Notes: generated from the letters alone by a model not told the origin. A stretch of 64,000 nucleotides of DNA from Clostridium zeae (GCF_017312485.1 NZ_BMBA01000006.1:124001-188000); one strand, 5' to 3'. Counted from the stretch's first letter, positions 29,070-38,987 are shown. A program made the numbers and translations.

Positions 29070-29098
29070 ACAAGGTTCTACAAACATAGAACCTTGTG
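29070..29098 (-). terminator. Terminator after the PDZ membrane protein gene
   Basis: Hairpin CAAGGTTCTA with TAGAACCTTG, beginning a few bases after the stop and followed on the minus strand by eight T, then TCTTTTT. Strong. Confidence 0.85.
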
Positions 29099-29101
29099 AA
29101 A

Positions 29102-30373
29102 TTATTTATCTTTATTTTTAAGTTTATCCAAAACTTCATTAAAATTTTGTTTATCGTAATTTATAATATCTTTATTGTTGACAACCTTAGGAACTAATAT
29201 GACCCCAAATCTTTTATTTTCAACTTGATTTATAAGTATATTTTTTATAGATCCTTTTCTATTTTTCAGCTTTATGTCTACACTAACATAACTTTCTTTT
29301 ATTAGCTTGTATGCATGCAATTCATTGATTACTTCTTCTTCATTAATAGCTAATATTTTATCTCCACTCTTCACGCCTGCTATATAAGCTGGTGACCCCG
29401 GAGAAACATCTAATACTGAAACGCCCTCATCATCACTTATAAACATTGGTTCTTTACTTTGTTCTGCCTTATTTTGAAGCCTTAACATAAATTCATGAGC
29501 TAATGGCATTAATACGAGACCTACTATTTGGAACACAATGCTAAGATTACCAAGTTGTCCAACTAAAATCATACACAATCCGTAAACTAAAATTCCAATA
29601 CCAGAATTCCTTGCTTTTTCTTTCTTATCACTAGCAAAAGTTATCGAAGAATAGCCTACAACCCCATAAAATGGAACCAGAGATATAACAGCAGTTTCCA
29701 TTATCTTTTTAAAGCTTCCGCTCTGTATAAGAGGCCACCAACTCGGATTAGCTATCTCTACTGTACCTGTATCAACAACACCTTTTATAACAATTATTAA
29801 TGCTATAGGAATAGCCCAATGTCTTTTTAGGGCGAATCCTCCAAGAATTCTTCCCTCTTTATTAGTGAACACGGGAATAGCACCTTTTGAACCATCAAAA
29901 CTTACTAGTATCCCTTCTACTATATGTAGCACTCCTACAAAAGTAATTAAAGATGCAACATTAATATTTAATGGCACTGCCATGTTCATTGAAGTGTAAA
30001 TATAATTTAGTACAATGGCCACAATTCCTAGTATTGCAGCTGAGTATGAAAAGCAAAAAAACCTCGGTTTATAAAACATCAGTAACAGTGATACTATAAA
30101 TAAAATATCAATTCCAGAGTTTTTATCAAATACAACACCTAAATAAGTAAGTATTACACTTCCTAAAGCTCCCGCAAGTATCCCTAATACTATCTGTGAT
30201 AAAGTAAGTTCTAGGGGAGAGTTAAAACTCTCCCCTAATATCATCTTTTGCATAAACGAATTTTTTCTATTTTGCATGTAGAACATTACTGCAAGTAATG
30301 TCAATATCAAGGCATATTGGGGGTCCACAATTGCATAAGCTAAAGATCTAAGTGTATATATCGCTAAATCCAT
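29102..30373 (-). CDS. Polytopic membrane protein with C-terminal PDZ domain (MinJ-like)
   Basis: 423 residues: about eight hydrophobic segments between residues 10 and 290, then a PDZ domain (about 305-390) with G-V-S-V-L-D-V-S-P-G-S-P-A-Y and G-V-K-S-G-D-K-I. The layout resembles MinJ of Bacillus, which links DivIVA to MinD in division-site selection, but sequence alone does not prove that role. It lies 12 nt downstream of ctpA, and behind ftsE-ftsX, which supports a job in division or in controlled proteolysis at the membrane. Start ATG at 30373 behind GGAGG. Confidence 0.75.
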   Translation of the reverse strand: MDLAIYTLRSLAYAIVDPQYALILTLLAVMFYMQNRKNSFMQKMILGESFNSPLELTLSQIVLGILAGALGSVILTYLGVVFDKNSGIDILFIVSLLLMFYKPRFFCFSYSAAILGIVAIVLNYIYTSMNMAVPLNINVASLITFVGVLHIVEGILVSFDGSKGAIPVFTNKEGRILGGFALKRHWAIPIALIIVIKGVVDTGTVEIANPSWWPLIQSGSFKKIMETAVISLVPFYGVVGYSSITFASDKKEKARNSGIGILVYGLCMILVGQLGNLSIVFQIVGLVLMPLAHEFMLRLQNKAEQSKEPMFISDDEGVSVLDVSPGSPAYIAGVKSGDKILAINEEEVINELHAYKLIKESYVSVDIKLKNRKGSIKNILINQVENKRFGVILVPKVVNNKDIINYDKQNFNEVLDKLKNKDK

Positions 30374-30385
30374 GTGGATATCCTC

Positions 30386-31675
30386 CTATTTCATCTTTTC
30401 TTGTAATACCTCAAATGCTTTTTTATATTGAGGATCTTTTGATCTGTCATAAGGTTTTGAAAGTAATTCCTTTGGATATTCAACCTCAATATCAGGTTTA
30501 ATACCTTTTTTATGGATATTCTCTCCGTTAGGAGTATAGTATTTAGAAATTGTAACTTTTAAAGCTGTTCCTTTTTCTAAAGACGGCATGTATTTTTCCT
30601 TGTACGGAGTATCATCACTAAATACAACCTGAACTACACCCTTACCAAAAGTTGTTGTTCCTATAAGCGTTCCAACTTTATAATCTCTTATTGCACCTGA
30701 AGTTATTTCTGATGCACTGGCTGAATTACCATTTACTAGAACTACTAGTGGCATACCTACTGCAATACCACCTTTTGATTCACTCTTATTTTCATTCTTA
30801 TATTTATCTATTGTCGATACTATAGTCTTTCCCTTTGGAATAAAATTTGATACAACATTTACACACTCATCTAAATATCCACCAGGATTATCCCTTAGGT
30901 CAAGTATCAAACCCTTCATTCCTTTATCTTCAAGCTCTTTAAGCTTTTTAGTAAAATCGTTAGAAGTCGCTTCTTCAAAGCCAGCTATCTGTATATATCC
31001 AGTTTTGGCATCAATCATTTCACCTTTAACTGAATCTATTTTAACTACATCTCTTGTAGCTTTGATATCAAAGGTTCCTCTACCTTCTCGAGATATGGTT
31101 AATTTCACTTCTGCTTTCTCAGTGCCTTTCATCATAGAAACAGCCTTATCTAATTCTTTTCCAGTTACAGCAGTATCATTAACTTTTAAGATAAAATCTC
31201 CTGGTAATATACCTGCCTTCTTTGCTGGCGAATTATCAAACACTGTAGAAACTGCGATTTTATCGTCCTTTGCTTCTACTTGTATGCCAAGTCCCATGTA
31301 ATTTCCTTTACTTTGTTCTGAGAAACTCTCATAATCCTTTTTATCCATAAAAACTGTATATGGGTCTTCTAGAGCTTCAGTCATGCCTTTTATAGCTCCT
31401 TCAACCAGCTTTTGGTCATCTATTGGACCATCATAATTTTTATAAAGGATATCTCTTACTTCAAATAAAGATTTGAATTTTGATACATCACTTACTCCTT
31501 GAAGTGATGCTGCAACTTCTTTATCTTTTAGTGCAGGTGTGTAACCTCTAAATGCTGCTAAATTGCCAAGATAAAATGATCCTGCATTAGTGGCTATAAG
31601 GGCTATTATTATGATAGCTACTATACCTACTCTCTTAGTATAGGTCCTTTTTTTATCTTTACTGTCATTAACCAT
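30386..31675 (-). CDS. ctpA: Carboxyl-terminal processing protease (S41 family)
   Basis: Membrane-anchored serine protease with a Ser/Lys dyad, acting outside the cell membrane. 429 residues: basic N terminus and one membrane helix (about 16-38), an S41 N-terminal helical region, a PDZ domain (about 125-200, Y-M-G-L-G-I), and the protease domain with D-N-P-G-G-Y about 262-267, nucleophile Ser about 320 in N-S-A-S-A-S-E and Lys about 345 in F-G-K-G. The 25-residue spacing matches E. coli Tsp. Its neighbours ftsEX and the PDZ membrane protein suggest a role in cell-envelope remodelling or sporulation signalling. Confidence 0.93.
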   Translation of the reverse strand: MVNDSKDKKRTYTKRVGIVAIIIIALIATNAGSFYLGNLAAFRGYTPALKDKEVAASLQGVSDVSKFKSLFEVRDILYKNYDGPIDDQKLVEGAIKGMTEALEDPYTVFMDKKDYESFSEQSKGNYMGLGIQVEAKDDKIAVSTVFDNSPAKKAGILPGDFILKVNDTAVTGKELDKAVSMMKGTEKAEVKLTISREGRGTFDIKATRDVVKIDSVKGEMIDAKTGYIQIAGFEEATSNDFTKKLKELEDKGMKGLILDLRDNPGGYLDECVNVVSNFIPKGKTIVSTIDKYKNENKSESKGGIAVGMPLVVLVNGNSASASEITSGAIRDYKVGTLIGTTTFGKGVVQVVFSDDTPYKEKYMPSLEKGTALKVTISKYYTPNGENIHKKGIKPDIEVEYPKELLSKPYDRSKDPQYKKAFEVLQEKMK

Positions 31676-31755
31676 ATGTATTCACCCTTTCTGAGCAACT
31701 GTCTTCCTCTAATTATATTCTTGTCTTAATAATTTATTCTATTCCTACTTTTAAA

Positions 31756-32649
31756 TTATACTACCAAGAACTTCCTTAGTGCAATAATACTTGCAAGAGT
31801 ACCAATTAAGGCTCCAGAAAGAACAAACTGCCAGGACATCATTGAAAAAACATATGCAGGATTAATTAAGTTTACTGTAATAAGCTGAGCTGTTACTTTT
31901 GCATATATCTCTTTATAAGCAAAGAATAATAATACATTAGATAATACAGCACCAACAACACCTATTACTACACCTTCCAGTATGAAAGGCCATCTAATGA
32001 ACCAGTCTGTTGCACCAACAAACTTCATTATCCCAACTTCTCTTCTTCTTGAATAAACAGTAAGTTTTATTGTGTTCATTATTAAGAATAAAGATACGCC
32101 TATTAGAACCACAAATATAACTATACCTACCCATCTTACAGTCTTTGAGAATGCTGCTATCTTATTTATCAAATCTTGATCATTTCCAATACTTTCCACA
32201 CCTGTCATGCTCTTAACTTGGCTAATCACAGTCTGAGCGTACTCAGGTTTATCTAATTCAACTATATAAGAACTTGGTAAAGGATTAGATTTATCATCGT
32301 CATAACCAGTAAGTAGATCTGCATTATCTTTAAGTTGCTTCTTAAAGTTGTCTAATGCCTCTTCTTTTGATTCATACGTAACATCTTTTACTCCTTCAGT
32401 AGATCTTAACTTTACTTCTACGTCTCTTTGATCACTTAAATTTATATCCTTTACTAAAAATACCTTTATTTGAACTTTTGATTCTACACTATTTACTGCA
32501 TTATTTATATTCAAAGCTGTAAGCATAAAAACTCCAAAAACAAATAATGTCGCTAAAACGGTAGCCATAGATGCTATACTTATTGTCCTATTTCTTCTTA
32601 AACTCCTAAATGCATCAGCTATAAAATACTTTATTGTACTAATCTTCAT
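31756..32649 (-). CDS. ftsX: Permease-like cell division protein FtsX
   Basis: Membrane partner of FtsE; in Firmicutes the pair activates extracellular peptidoglycan hydrolases such as CwlO or PcsB. 297 residues with four membrane segments (about 20-45, 170-195, 220-245, 268-292) and one large extracellular loop (about 50-165), the region that contacts the hydrolase. The signature R-R-R-E-V-G-I-M-K-F-V-G-A about 200-212 is present. Overlaps ftsE by 11 nt. A secreted coiled-coil NlpC/P60 hydrolase at 62491-63762 is a plausible target. Confidence 0.96.
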   Translation of the reverse strand: MKISTIKYFIADAFRSLRRNRTISIASMATVLATLFVFGVFMLTALNINNAVNSVESKVQIKVFLVKDINLSDQRDVEVKLRSTEGVKDVTYESKEEALDNFKKQLKDNADLLTGYDDDKSNPLPSSYIVELDKPEYAQTVISQVKSMTGVESIGNDQDLINKIAAFSKTVRWVGIVIFVVLIGVSLFLIMNTIKLTVYSRRREVGIMKFVGATDWFIRWPFILEGVVIGVVGAVLSNVLLFFAYKEIYAKVTAQLITVNLINPAYVFSMMSWQFVLSGALIGTLASIIALRKFLVV

Positions 32650-33325
32650 AGATATACCTACCTTTCATTTCATCTCTTGCTATACTACCTCTTTCAATGG
32701 CAATAACCCTTTTTTTCATTGCATTTACTATATCTTTAGCATGAGTAGCCATGACTATTGTAGTCCCAGCCTTATTTATATCATCTATAAGCTTCATTAT
32801 TTCTTTTGCAGTCTCAGGATCTAAGTTACCCGTAGGTTCATCTGCTATAAGCACTTGAGGGTTATTTACTATAGCTCTTGCTATAGAAACTCTTTGCTGT
32901 TCTCCACCTGAAAGTTCATTAGGAAACATCTTATACTTATGTGATAATCCAACTAGAGAAAGGACAAGTGGTACTCTTCTTCTTATTTCTCTTGCTGATG
33001 CCTCTACAACTCTCATTGCAAAAGCTACATTTTCGTATACATTTAAAGTAGGAATTAATCTAAAATCTTGAAATACCATTCCAATTTTCCTTCTATAGAA
33101 AGGAACTTGTCTTCTTTTGATAGATGCAAGATCTGTTCCATTCATAAAGATATTTCCATCAGTAGGCTCAATTTCTTTTAGTAACATCTTTATAAAAGTT
33201 GATTTTCCTGCTCCACTTGGTCCAACAAGGAATACAAATTCTCCTTGTTCTATTTGAACATTAACATCCGATAAAGCTTTTACATTATTATTATAAACTT
33301 TGTTTACATTCTTAAATTCAATCAT
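32639..33325 (-). CDS. ftsE: Cell division ATP-binding protein FtsE
   Basis: Cytoplasmic ABC ATPase that drives FtsX. 228 residues. Walker A G-P-S-G-A-G-K-S-T about 36-44, Q-loop V-F-Q-D-F-R, signature L-S-G-G-E-Q-Q-R about 138-145, Walker B V-L-I-A-D-E-P-T-G-N-L-D about 158-169, and the H-loop A-T-H-A-K about 192. RBS AAGGAG. First gene of ftsE-ftsX, with ctpA and the PDZ gene following on the same strand. Confidence 0.97.
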   Translation of the reverse strand: MIEFKNVNKVYNNNVKALSDVNVQIEQGEFVFLVGPSGAGKSTFIKMLLKEIEPTDGNIFMNGTDLASIKRRQVPFYRRKIGMVFQDFRLIPTLNVYENVAFAMRVVEASAREIRRRVPLVLSLVGLSHKYKMFPNELSGGEQQRVSIARAIVNNPQVLIADEPTGNLDPETAKEIMKLIDDINKAGTTIVMATHAKDIVNAMKKRVIAIERGSIARDEMKGRYIYED

Positions 33326-33597
33326 ATAGACAACTCCTTAAAATTGTTTTTTCGACGGTAATTTATCTAATGCTACAAATACACAAAATTATTATAACAT
33401 AAGTACCAGTGTAGTTGCGGCGGATTTTATGAATTCTTTATTAACTTGCCTAAGGGAATTATAGGAAATATTGCTGTAACTTAGATATATTCAAAGATTC
33501 AGAATAATTATTTTTTTACTTTTTAAAAAACATTTTTAAATTCTATTCACTAATTTACTAAAAAAATCGCTGAAGTGATCTTCATCGTATCAAAATA

Positions 33598-34446
33598 TTA
33601 TTCTTCATCTAAATCTTTAAATCCTTCTCCTAAAACTTCTTTTGAATCAGTTACAGTTATAAAAGCATTAGGATCTAACTCTCTGACCTTATTTTTTAGC
33701 ACTATAAATTGCTTTCTATTTACTACTGTGAAAAGCATAGACGTTTTTTCTTTGGTATAAGCTCCTCTTATATCTAAATATGTACATCCTCTCCCTAAGT
33801 CATTCATTATAAATTGAGCAACATTTTCACTAATACTACTTATTATAAATACTGCTTTAGCTATAGTAAATCCTTCAATTACACTATCAACTAATGTTCC
33901 AGTCAAATAAACACTGATGAGTCCAAACATACCCTTATCCGCTCCAAAGGCATATATAGCTAATAGAGTAACTATAAAATCTGATATTAAAAGTGCTTTA
34001 CCAATATCAATATGAAAATACTTATTTAGTATTTTAGCTATTATAGATGTTCCTCCAGTAGATGCATTCTGATTAAATATAATAGCAATGCCCACAGCTT
34101 GAATTGCACTTCCAAACACTACTACAAGTATATAATTTTCAGTAAATGCCTTAGGCCCAATAAATGTGTCAAAAAGCCATAGTAGTCCTGATAATGCAAA
34201 AGTAGCATAAATACTCTTTGCCCCAAACCCACCTCCTATAAAAATAAAGGCTATTATAAACAAAAATATATTAAATATTATCATAAGTGTGCCAACAGAT
34301 ATTCCAGTGATAGCATTAATTACAATAGCAAGCCCAGATACTCCTCCAGCGGCTATATCATTAGGAAAGAAAAAATACTCCAATGATATCGTTATCAAAA
34401 AAACTCCAATTGTTATATATAAATATTTTTTGAAAGTTCTCATCAT
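33598..34446 (-). CDS. YitT family membrane protein, copy 1
   Basis: 282 residues: five or six hydrophobic segments in the first 200 residues (G-G-V-S-G-L-A-I about 34-41; N-Q-N-A-S-T-G-G-T-S about 124-133) and a C-terminal DUF2179 domain (about 215-275, with R-G-C-T-Y-L-D and K-E-V-L-G-E-G-F). The function of YitT proteins is not established. This is one of three tandem paralogues (33.6-36.6 kb) with the same length and motifs, pointing to local duplication. RBS upstream is weak (GAGGAAC). Confidence 0.9.
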   Translation of the reverse strand: MMRTFKKYLYITIGVFLITISLEYFFFPNDIAAGGVSGLAIVINAITGISVGTLMIIFNIFLFIIAFIFIGGGFGAKSIYATFALSGLLWLFDTFIGPKAFTENYILVVVFGSAIQAVGIAIIFNQNASTGGTSIIAKILNKYFHIDIGKALLISDFIVTLLAIYAFGADKGMFGLISVYLTGTLVDSVIEGFTIAKAVFIISSISENVAQFIMNDLGRGCTYLDIRGAYTKEKTSMLFTVVNRKQFIVLKNKVRELDPNAFITVTDSKEVLGEGFKDLDEE

Positions 34447-34478
34447 TTGTTCCTCACCAGCGCTATATTAGCTTTATG

Positions 34479-34575
34479 TAGATGTACCACTTCGTAATAA
34501 ATTTATATTTTCAAAACTCCTCTTATACCCAGAGGAGTTTTGAAAATAGACTTCGGTTCGAACTGCTACATCTTA
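34479..34575. repeat. Palindromic intergenic repeat, family B copy 2
   Basis: Outer arms TAGATGTACCACTTCG (34479-34494) and the near-complement CGAACTGCTACATCTTA; inner perfect hairpin TTTTCAAAACTCCTCT with AGAGGAGTTTTGAAAA. It lies between yitT copies 1 and 2. The inner stem is nearly the same as in family B copy 3. Confidence 0.8.
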
Positions 34576-35427
34576 TATATTGCTTATCTCTTTAAACCCT
34601 TCACCTAATACTTCGTGAGCTTCTCCAACAGTTATAAAGGCTTTTGAATCTATACTTTTTATATATTCTCTAAGTTTTATAAACTCAGCTCTTGAAACAA
34701 CTGTATATATTATAAATGTTTCATTACCTGTATAACCTCCAATACCTTTTAAGAAGGTGCATCCCCGTCCAAGTTCATTCATTATAAATTGTCCTATTTC
34801 TTTATTTTTACTGCTAATTATAGTTAGTTGCTTAGATGTATTAAAGCCTTCTATAACTCTATCTATAGCTATACCATTTAAAATAACTGAGAGCAGTGCA
34901 TATAACCCTGCATTTAGCCCAAAAGTAATAGCCGCTAAAAGAGTTACAATAAAGTCTACGGAAGATAGCGACTTTCCTATATCCACATGAAAAAACTTAT
35001 TAAGGATCTTAGCAATTATATCTGTACCACCTGTAGATGCATTTGTATTAAAAACTATAGCCATTCCAATAGCTGATAAAAACGTTCCAAATATTGCAGC
35101 TATTATTAAGTCATGTGTAAGTGCTTGAGGGTAAAAAAACTTTTCTATAATCCACATTATTAAAGAGAGTCCAAAGGATGCATATATTGTTTTAGCTCCA
35201 AAATTGCCTCCTATAAATATAAATGCAACAATAAATAAAATTATATTCATTATCAATACAAGAGTTCCTGTAGATGCAAAGGGAATATAGTGATTAATAA
35301 CTATTGCTAAACCAGTTACTCCACCTGCAGCAAGATTATTTGGTGCGTAGAGATATTCTACTGCTATAGCTACCAAAAGGATCCCTATTGTTATAAAAAG
35401 ATAGTCTTTAAAAACTTTATTTTGCAT
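34573..35427 (-). CDS. YitT family membrane protein, copy 2
   Basis: 284 residues, same architecture as its neighbours: N-terminal membrane region with G-G-V-T-G-L-A-I and N-T-N-A-S-T-G-G-T-D, and a DUF2179 C-terminal domain with E-L-G-R-G-C-T-F-L-K and H-E-V-L-G-E-G-F. It shares the A-K-I-L-N-K-F-F-H-x-D-x-G segment with copies 1 and 3. Function unknown; possibly a transporter with a soluble ligand-binding tail. Family B repeats flank it on both sides. Confidence 0.9.
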   Translation of the reverse strand: MQNKVFKDYLFITIGILLVAIAVEYLYAPNNLAAGGVTGLAIVINHYIPFASTGTLVLIMNIILFIVAFIFIGGNFGAKTIYASFGLSLIMWIIEKFFYPQALTHDLIIAAIFGTFLSAIGMAIVFNTNASTGGTDIIAKILNKFFHVDIGKSLSSVDFIVTLLAAITFGLNAGLYALLSVILNGIAIDRVIEGFNTSKQLTIISSKNKEIGQFIMNELGRGCTFLKGIGGYTGNETFIIYTVVSRAEFIKLREYIKSIDSKAFITVGEAHEVLGEGFKEISNI

Positions 35428-35528
35428 CTCACAATTCCTCCTAATGCTTTAATATATATTTAATTCGTTTTACTTAATATATATTTTAAAGTTCTCTCAT
35501 TAGAATACCCAAGTTATCTATTAAATAT

Positions 35529-35655
35529 ATAGATGAACCACTTCATATTTAAACTTATATTTTCAAATTCTCCTCTCAAAAACCAGAGGAGTTTTGAAAA
35601 TAGGTTTCGGATTGAAGTGTTTCATCTTTAGATAAACCACTTTGTATGAAAATTT
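35529..35655. repeat. Palindromic intergenic repeat, family B copy 3, with an adjoining half copy
   Basis: Outer arms AGATGAACCACTTCA (35531-35545) and TGAAGTGTTTCATCT (35613-35627); inner stem TATTTTCAAATTCTCCTCT with its partner at 35585-35602. A further left half (TAGATAAACCACTTTGTATG, from about 35629) begins immediately, as if a second copy had inserted or been truncated. It lies between yitT copies 2 and 3. Confidence 0.8.
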
Positions 35656-35709
35656 ATAATTGTACTTTATTCATATATACAATCATATTTTCTCTATAAC
35701 AAAACTTTT

Positions 35710-36561
35710 TTATCCATTATGTATATCTTTAAAACCTTGTCCTAAAACTTCATGAGCTTCACTTACAATTACAAATGCATCTTTATCAATAATTTTTATG
35801 TAAGATCTTAATTTTATCAATTGCGTTCTATCCATTACACAGTATATAACCTCTTTATCAGCATCAGTATATCCACCTTTTCCTGTGAATACTGTGCAAC
35901 CTCTATTAATTTCGTCTATTATATACTTCTTTATAACTTCACTTTTATTTGTAAATACAGCAACCGACTTTACTGAATTAAATCCCTCAATAACTTTATC
36001 TATTATTATTCCATTTAACATTACACAGACTATTGCATACAATCCTTTATTAAGTCCAAAAGCTAAAGCACATAAAATAACTACAATTATATCAACCGCC
36101 TGCATGCATCTTCCCATGTCCCAATGGAAAAACTTATTTAATATTTTAGCTAATATATCTGTTCCTCCTGTTGATGCATTTTGAGAAAACACTACTCCAA
36201 GTCCTATACCAAGGAGGCCTGTCCCTATTATTACTGCAAGCATGGGATCTGTAGTCAATGCATGAGGCTTTAAAAATTTCTCAATTATCCACATTGAAAC
36301 CGAAAGACCAAAGGCAGCATATAGAGTTTTACCTCCGAAGCCTCCACCTACTACAAAAAAAGCAATTATAAATAAAACTATATTCATAATTATCATTAAT
36401 ATTCCCATAGGCAAGGCTGGAATATAATAATTTATAACCATAGCAATACCCGTTATTCCTCCACCAGATATATTATTAGGAACATAAAAATATTGTACAG
36501 CTATAGAAACCAATATGAATCCAATTGTGATAACTAAAAATTCTTTTAACTTTTGTTTCAA
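35710..36561 (-). CDS. YitT family membrane protein, copy 3
   Basis: 283 residues. Same layout as copies 1 and 2: membrane region with G-G-G-I-T-G-I-A-M and S-Q-N-A-S-T-G-G-T-D, then a DUF2179 domain with E-I-N-R-G-C-T-V-F-T and H-E-V-L-G-Q-G-F. It is the upstream member of the tandem and has a good RBS (GAGGAGG). The large spacers filled with repeats mean the three genes may not form one operon. Confidence 0.9.
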   Translation of the reverse strand: MKQKLKEFLVITIGFILVSIAVQYFYVPNNISGGGITGIAMVINYYIPALPMGILMIIMNIVLFIIAFFVVGGGFGGKTLYAAFGLSVSMWIIEKFLKPHALTTDPMLAVIIGTGLLGIGLGVVFSQNASTGGTDILAKILNKFFHWDMGRCMQAVDIIVVILCALAFGLNKGLYAIVCVMLNGIIIDKVIEGFNSVKSVAVFTNKSEVIKKYIIDEINRGCTVFTGKGGYTDADKEVIYCVMDRTQLIKLRSYIKIIDKDAFVIVSEAHEVLGQGFKDIHNG

Positions 36562-36640
36562 GATGTATTCCTCCTCATAAACCTATATTATATAAACATC
36601 TTATTTGCATTAAATGTTCTATGAATTTAAAAGCAAAAAA

Positions 36641-36662
36641 CAGTATAGACTCCTCTATACTG
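36641..36662 (-). terminator. Terminator after the transketolase genes
   Basis: Hairpin CAGTATAGA with TCTATACTG, 4-nt loop, followed on the minus strand by six T, about 57 nt after the stop. Confidence 0.85.
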
Positions 36663-36718
36663 TTATATTACCCGATTTACATCAAATATTCTAGCTTTTT
36701 CTTTTACTTGCTTCCTTT

Positions 36719-37663
36719 TTAACGCTTTAGCTCAACAACGCGCTTAACTGCGTCAGCTATATCTTCAGCTGTAAGCCCATATGCTTTTAAAAGTTCATCT
36801 GGTTTACCACTTTCTCCGAAAGTATCTTTAACTCCTACTCTCATTACTGGTACAGGGAAACTTTCACTTAATACTTCACAAACTGCTGATCCCAATCCAC
36901 CTATTATATTATGTTCCTCAGCTGTTATAATAGCTCCAGTAGATTTTGCCGCACTTATAATAATTTCTTTGTCAATAGGCTTTAAGGTATGAATATTTAT
37001 TACTGCAACATCTATTCCAAGTGGCTTTAATATCTCTTTAGCTTCAAGTGCCTTTTCTACCATTATTCCAGTTGCAATTATAGTAGCGCTATTTCCTTCT
37101 GCCAGTTTTACGCCCTTACCTATCTCGAATTTATATTGTTCATTATCATTTACTGTAGAAACTGCCATTCTACCTAATCTTACATAACATGGACCTACAT
37201 ACTCAGCAATAGCTTTTATTGCAGCCTCAGTTTCAATATCATCGGCTGGGTTTATCACTGTCATATTAGGTATACTTCTCATTAAGGATAAATCTTCTAT
37301 AGCTTGATGCGAAGCCCCATCTTCTCCTACAGTTAAACCTGCATGCGTAGCACAAATCTTAACATTTAAGTTTGGATAACATATAGAGTTTCTTATTTGT
37401 TCAAATGCTCTTCCAGCAGCAAACATAGCAAAAGTACTTACAAATGGTATTTTGTTACAAGTTGAAAGACCAGCTGCAACTCCCATCATATTTCCTTCAG
37501 CTATTCCCATATTTAAAAATCTTTCAGGAAAAACAGCTTTAAAGTCTGCTGTTTTAGTAGATTTTGATAGATCTGCATCTAAAACTACAACTTGTTCATT
37601 AACTTTTCCTAGTTCTGCTAAAGCCTTTCCGTAAGCTTCTCTTGTCGCAACTTTCTTAGCCAT
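36719..37663 (-). CDS. Transketolase, C-terminal subunit
   Basis: Pyrimidine-binding and C-terminal domains of a split transketolase of the non-oxidative pentose phosphate pathway. 314 residues. Visible: F-P-E-R-F-L-N-M-G-I-A-E-G-N-M (catalytic Glu about 56), T-V-G-E-D-G-A-S-H-Q about 112-121, and E-E-H-N-I-I-G-G-L-G-S-A-V-C in the C-terminal domain. The start overlaps the stop of the N-terminal subunit gene (TAATG), so the two halves are made together. Some relatives of this split form are DXP-synthase-like, but the partner sequence is that of transketolase. Confidence 0.93.
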   Translation of the reverse strand: MAKKVATREAYGKALAELGKVNEQVVVLDADLSKSTKTADFKAVFPERFLNMGIAEGNMMGVAAGLSTCNKIPFVSTFAMFAAGRAFEQIRNSICYPNLNVKICATHAGLTVGEDGASHQAIEDLSLMRSIPNMTVINPADDIETEAAIKAIAEYVGPCYVRLGRMAVSTVNDNEQYKFEIGKGVKLAEGNSATIIATGIMVEKALEAKEILKPLGIDVAVINIHTLKPIDKEIIISAAKSTGAIITAEEHNIIGGLGSAVCEVLSESFPVPVMRVGVKDTFGESGKPDELLKAYGLTAEDIADAVKRVVELKR

Positions 37664-38487
37664 TAGTTTTCCCCTCCGATCTCATTTAAAGCTTGTTCAC
37701 ATTGTTCTTTATTTGGTGCTGTACCATGCCATCCAGCTTCATTTTCCATAAATGAAACGCCTTTTCCTTTTACCGTTTTACATACAATCACTGTAGGCTT
37801 TCCTTTAGTATTTCTAGCTGCATCTATAGCACTTATTATTGCCTCTATATCATGACCATCTATATTAATAACATTCCATCCAAAAGCTAAAAACTTTTCA
37901 GCTATCGGAGCTGGATTCATTACTTTTTCAATATCTCCATCTATTTGAAGTCCATTATAATCAATAAAAGCTGTTAGATTATCAAGCTTATAATGAGCAG
38001 CAGCCATAGAAGCTTCCCAAACTTGCCCCTCTTCAAGCTCTCCATCTCCTAATAAAGTATATACTCTGTATTCCTTATTATCTAATTTGCCTGCAAGAGC
38101 CATTCCAACAGCTGCTGATATACCTTGTCCTAAAGAACCAGTGGACATATCAACCCCTGGAACATCATTCATGTTTGGATGTCCTTGAAGCATTGATCCA
38201 AGCTTTCTTAAACCTTTTAATTCTTCTACAGGAAAAAATCCTTTTCTAGCAAGTGCACTGTATAATACTGGTGCTGCATGACCTTTTGATAGAACAAATC
38301 TATCTCTATCTTCTTTTCTAGGATTTTCAGGATCTACATTCATTTCTTTAAAATAAAGAGTTGTTAGTATGTCTGCAGCAGAAAGCGATCCACCAGGATG
38401 ACCTGATGCTGATTCTGTCAGCATAGTTATAATATCTTTTCTTATAGTCTTAGTAATTTGTCTTAATTCTTCAACTTTATTACTCAT
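37663..38487 (-). CDS. Transketolase, N-terminal subunit
   Basis: Thiamine diphosphate-binding half of a split transketolase, 274 residues. Visible: S-G-H-P-G-G-S-L-S (about 27-35), [21 protein letters not shown], and the TPP motif [13 protein letters not shown] ending in the N of D-Y-N-G (about 149-180). It pairs with the C-terminal subunit directly downstream. A TATAAT-type -10 lies at about 38686-38691 on the minus strand, with no clear -35. Confidence 0.94.
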   Translation of the reverse strand: MSNKVEELRQITKTIRKDIITMLTESASGHPGGSLSAADILTTLYFKEMNVDPENPRKEDRDRFVLSKGHAAPVLYSALARKGFFPVEELKGLRKLGSMLQGHPNMNDVPGVDMSTGSLGQGISAAVGMALAGKLDNKEYRVYTLLGDGELEEGQVWEASMAAAHYKLDNLTAFIDYNGLQIDGDIEKVMNPAPIAEKFLAFGWNVINIDGHDIEAIISAIDAARNTKGKPTVIVCKTVKGKGVSFMENEAGWHGTAPNKEQCEQALNEIGGEN

Positions 38488-38868
38488 ATTAACCTCCTAT
38501 GTCCTGTTTTTCTTAAATCTCTTCTTAAGTCTAATATAGGTGAACTAATATATTTTATTTTTACATTGCTAAATTTCTTCAATATTAATTGTCGAAAGTT
38601 TCAAAAATGCTCATTAGTTCTAATTGTTCTAAATATTCAACTGGATTATCTATATACTTTTCTTAAGATTAAGTAAGTCATACTAATTATACCATTAATA
38701 TCTTTAATAATCAGCCAATAGTTATTCTACCACAACCAACCTCAATTGGGTATACTTATTTAATATTTTTACACATATTAGTGCTATTTTTCATCATATG
38801 TGCTATACAATTGTTTTTTACAATTCACTATATAATACATATATACCATGATTTTTTAACATTATTAC
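38488..38868. other. Non-coding region upstream of the transketolase genes
   Basis: About 380 bp of AT-rich DNA with no credible ORF. It contains a TATAAT -10 candidate for the transketolase operon (38686-38691, minus). I see no other defined element before the family C repeat at 38869. Confidence 0.5.
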
Positions 38869-38950
38869 TGAAATTAAGATATTACTACCAGACATACTAT
38901 ATGATTTAGCTAATAAAATTAAGCATCGGAGGAGTGACACCTTAATTTCA
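38869..38950. repeat. Palindromic intergenic repeat, family C copy 3
   Basis: Arms TGAAATTAAG (38869-38878) and CTTAATTTCA (38941-38950), with imperfect pairing further in. Read on the minus strand its 82 bp align along the whole length with copy 1 (GATGCTTAATTTTATTAGCT versus AATGCTTTAATTCTAATAGCT-like). It lies between the transketolase genes and mazF. Confidence 0.75.
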
Positions 38951-38987
38951 AAGCATATATCAGCGCCATCCATCTAAAAAACAAAAA

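Noticed and set aside
33562-33590. Fifth copy of repeat family A (AAATCGCTGAAGTGATCTTC)
   Set aside because: Only the first arm resembles family A, and the conserved CGCATCTGCC block and third helix are missing. More likely part of a terminator after the yitT gene.
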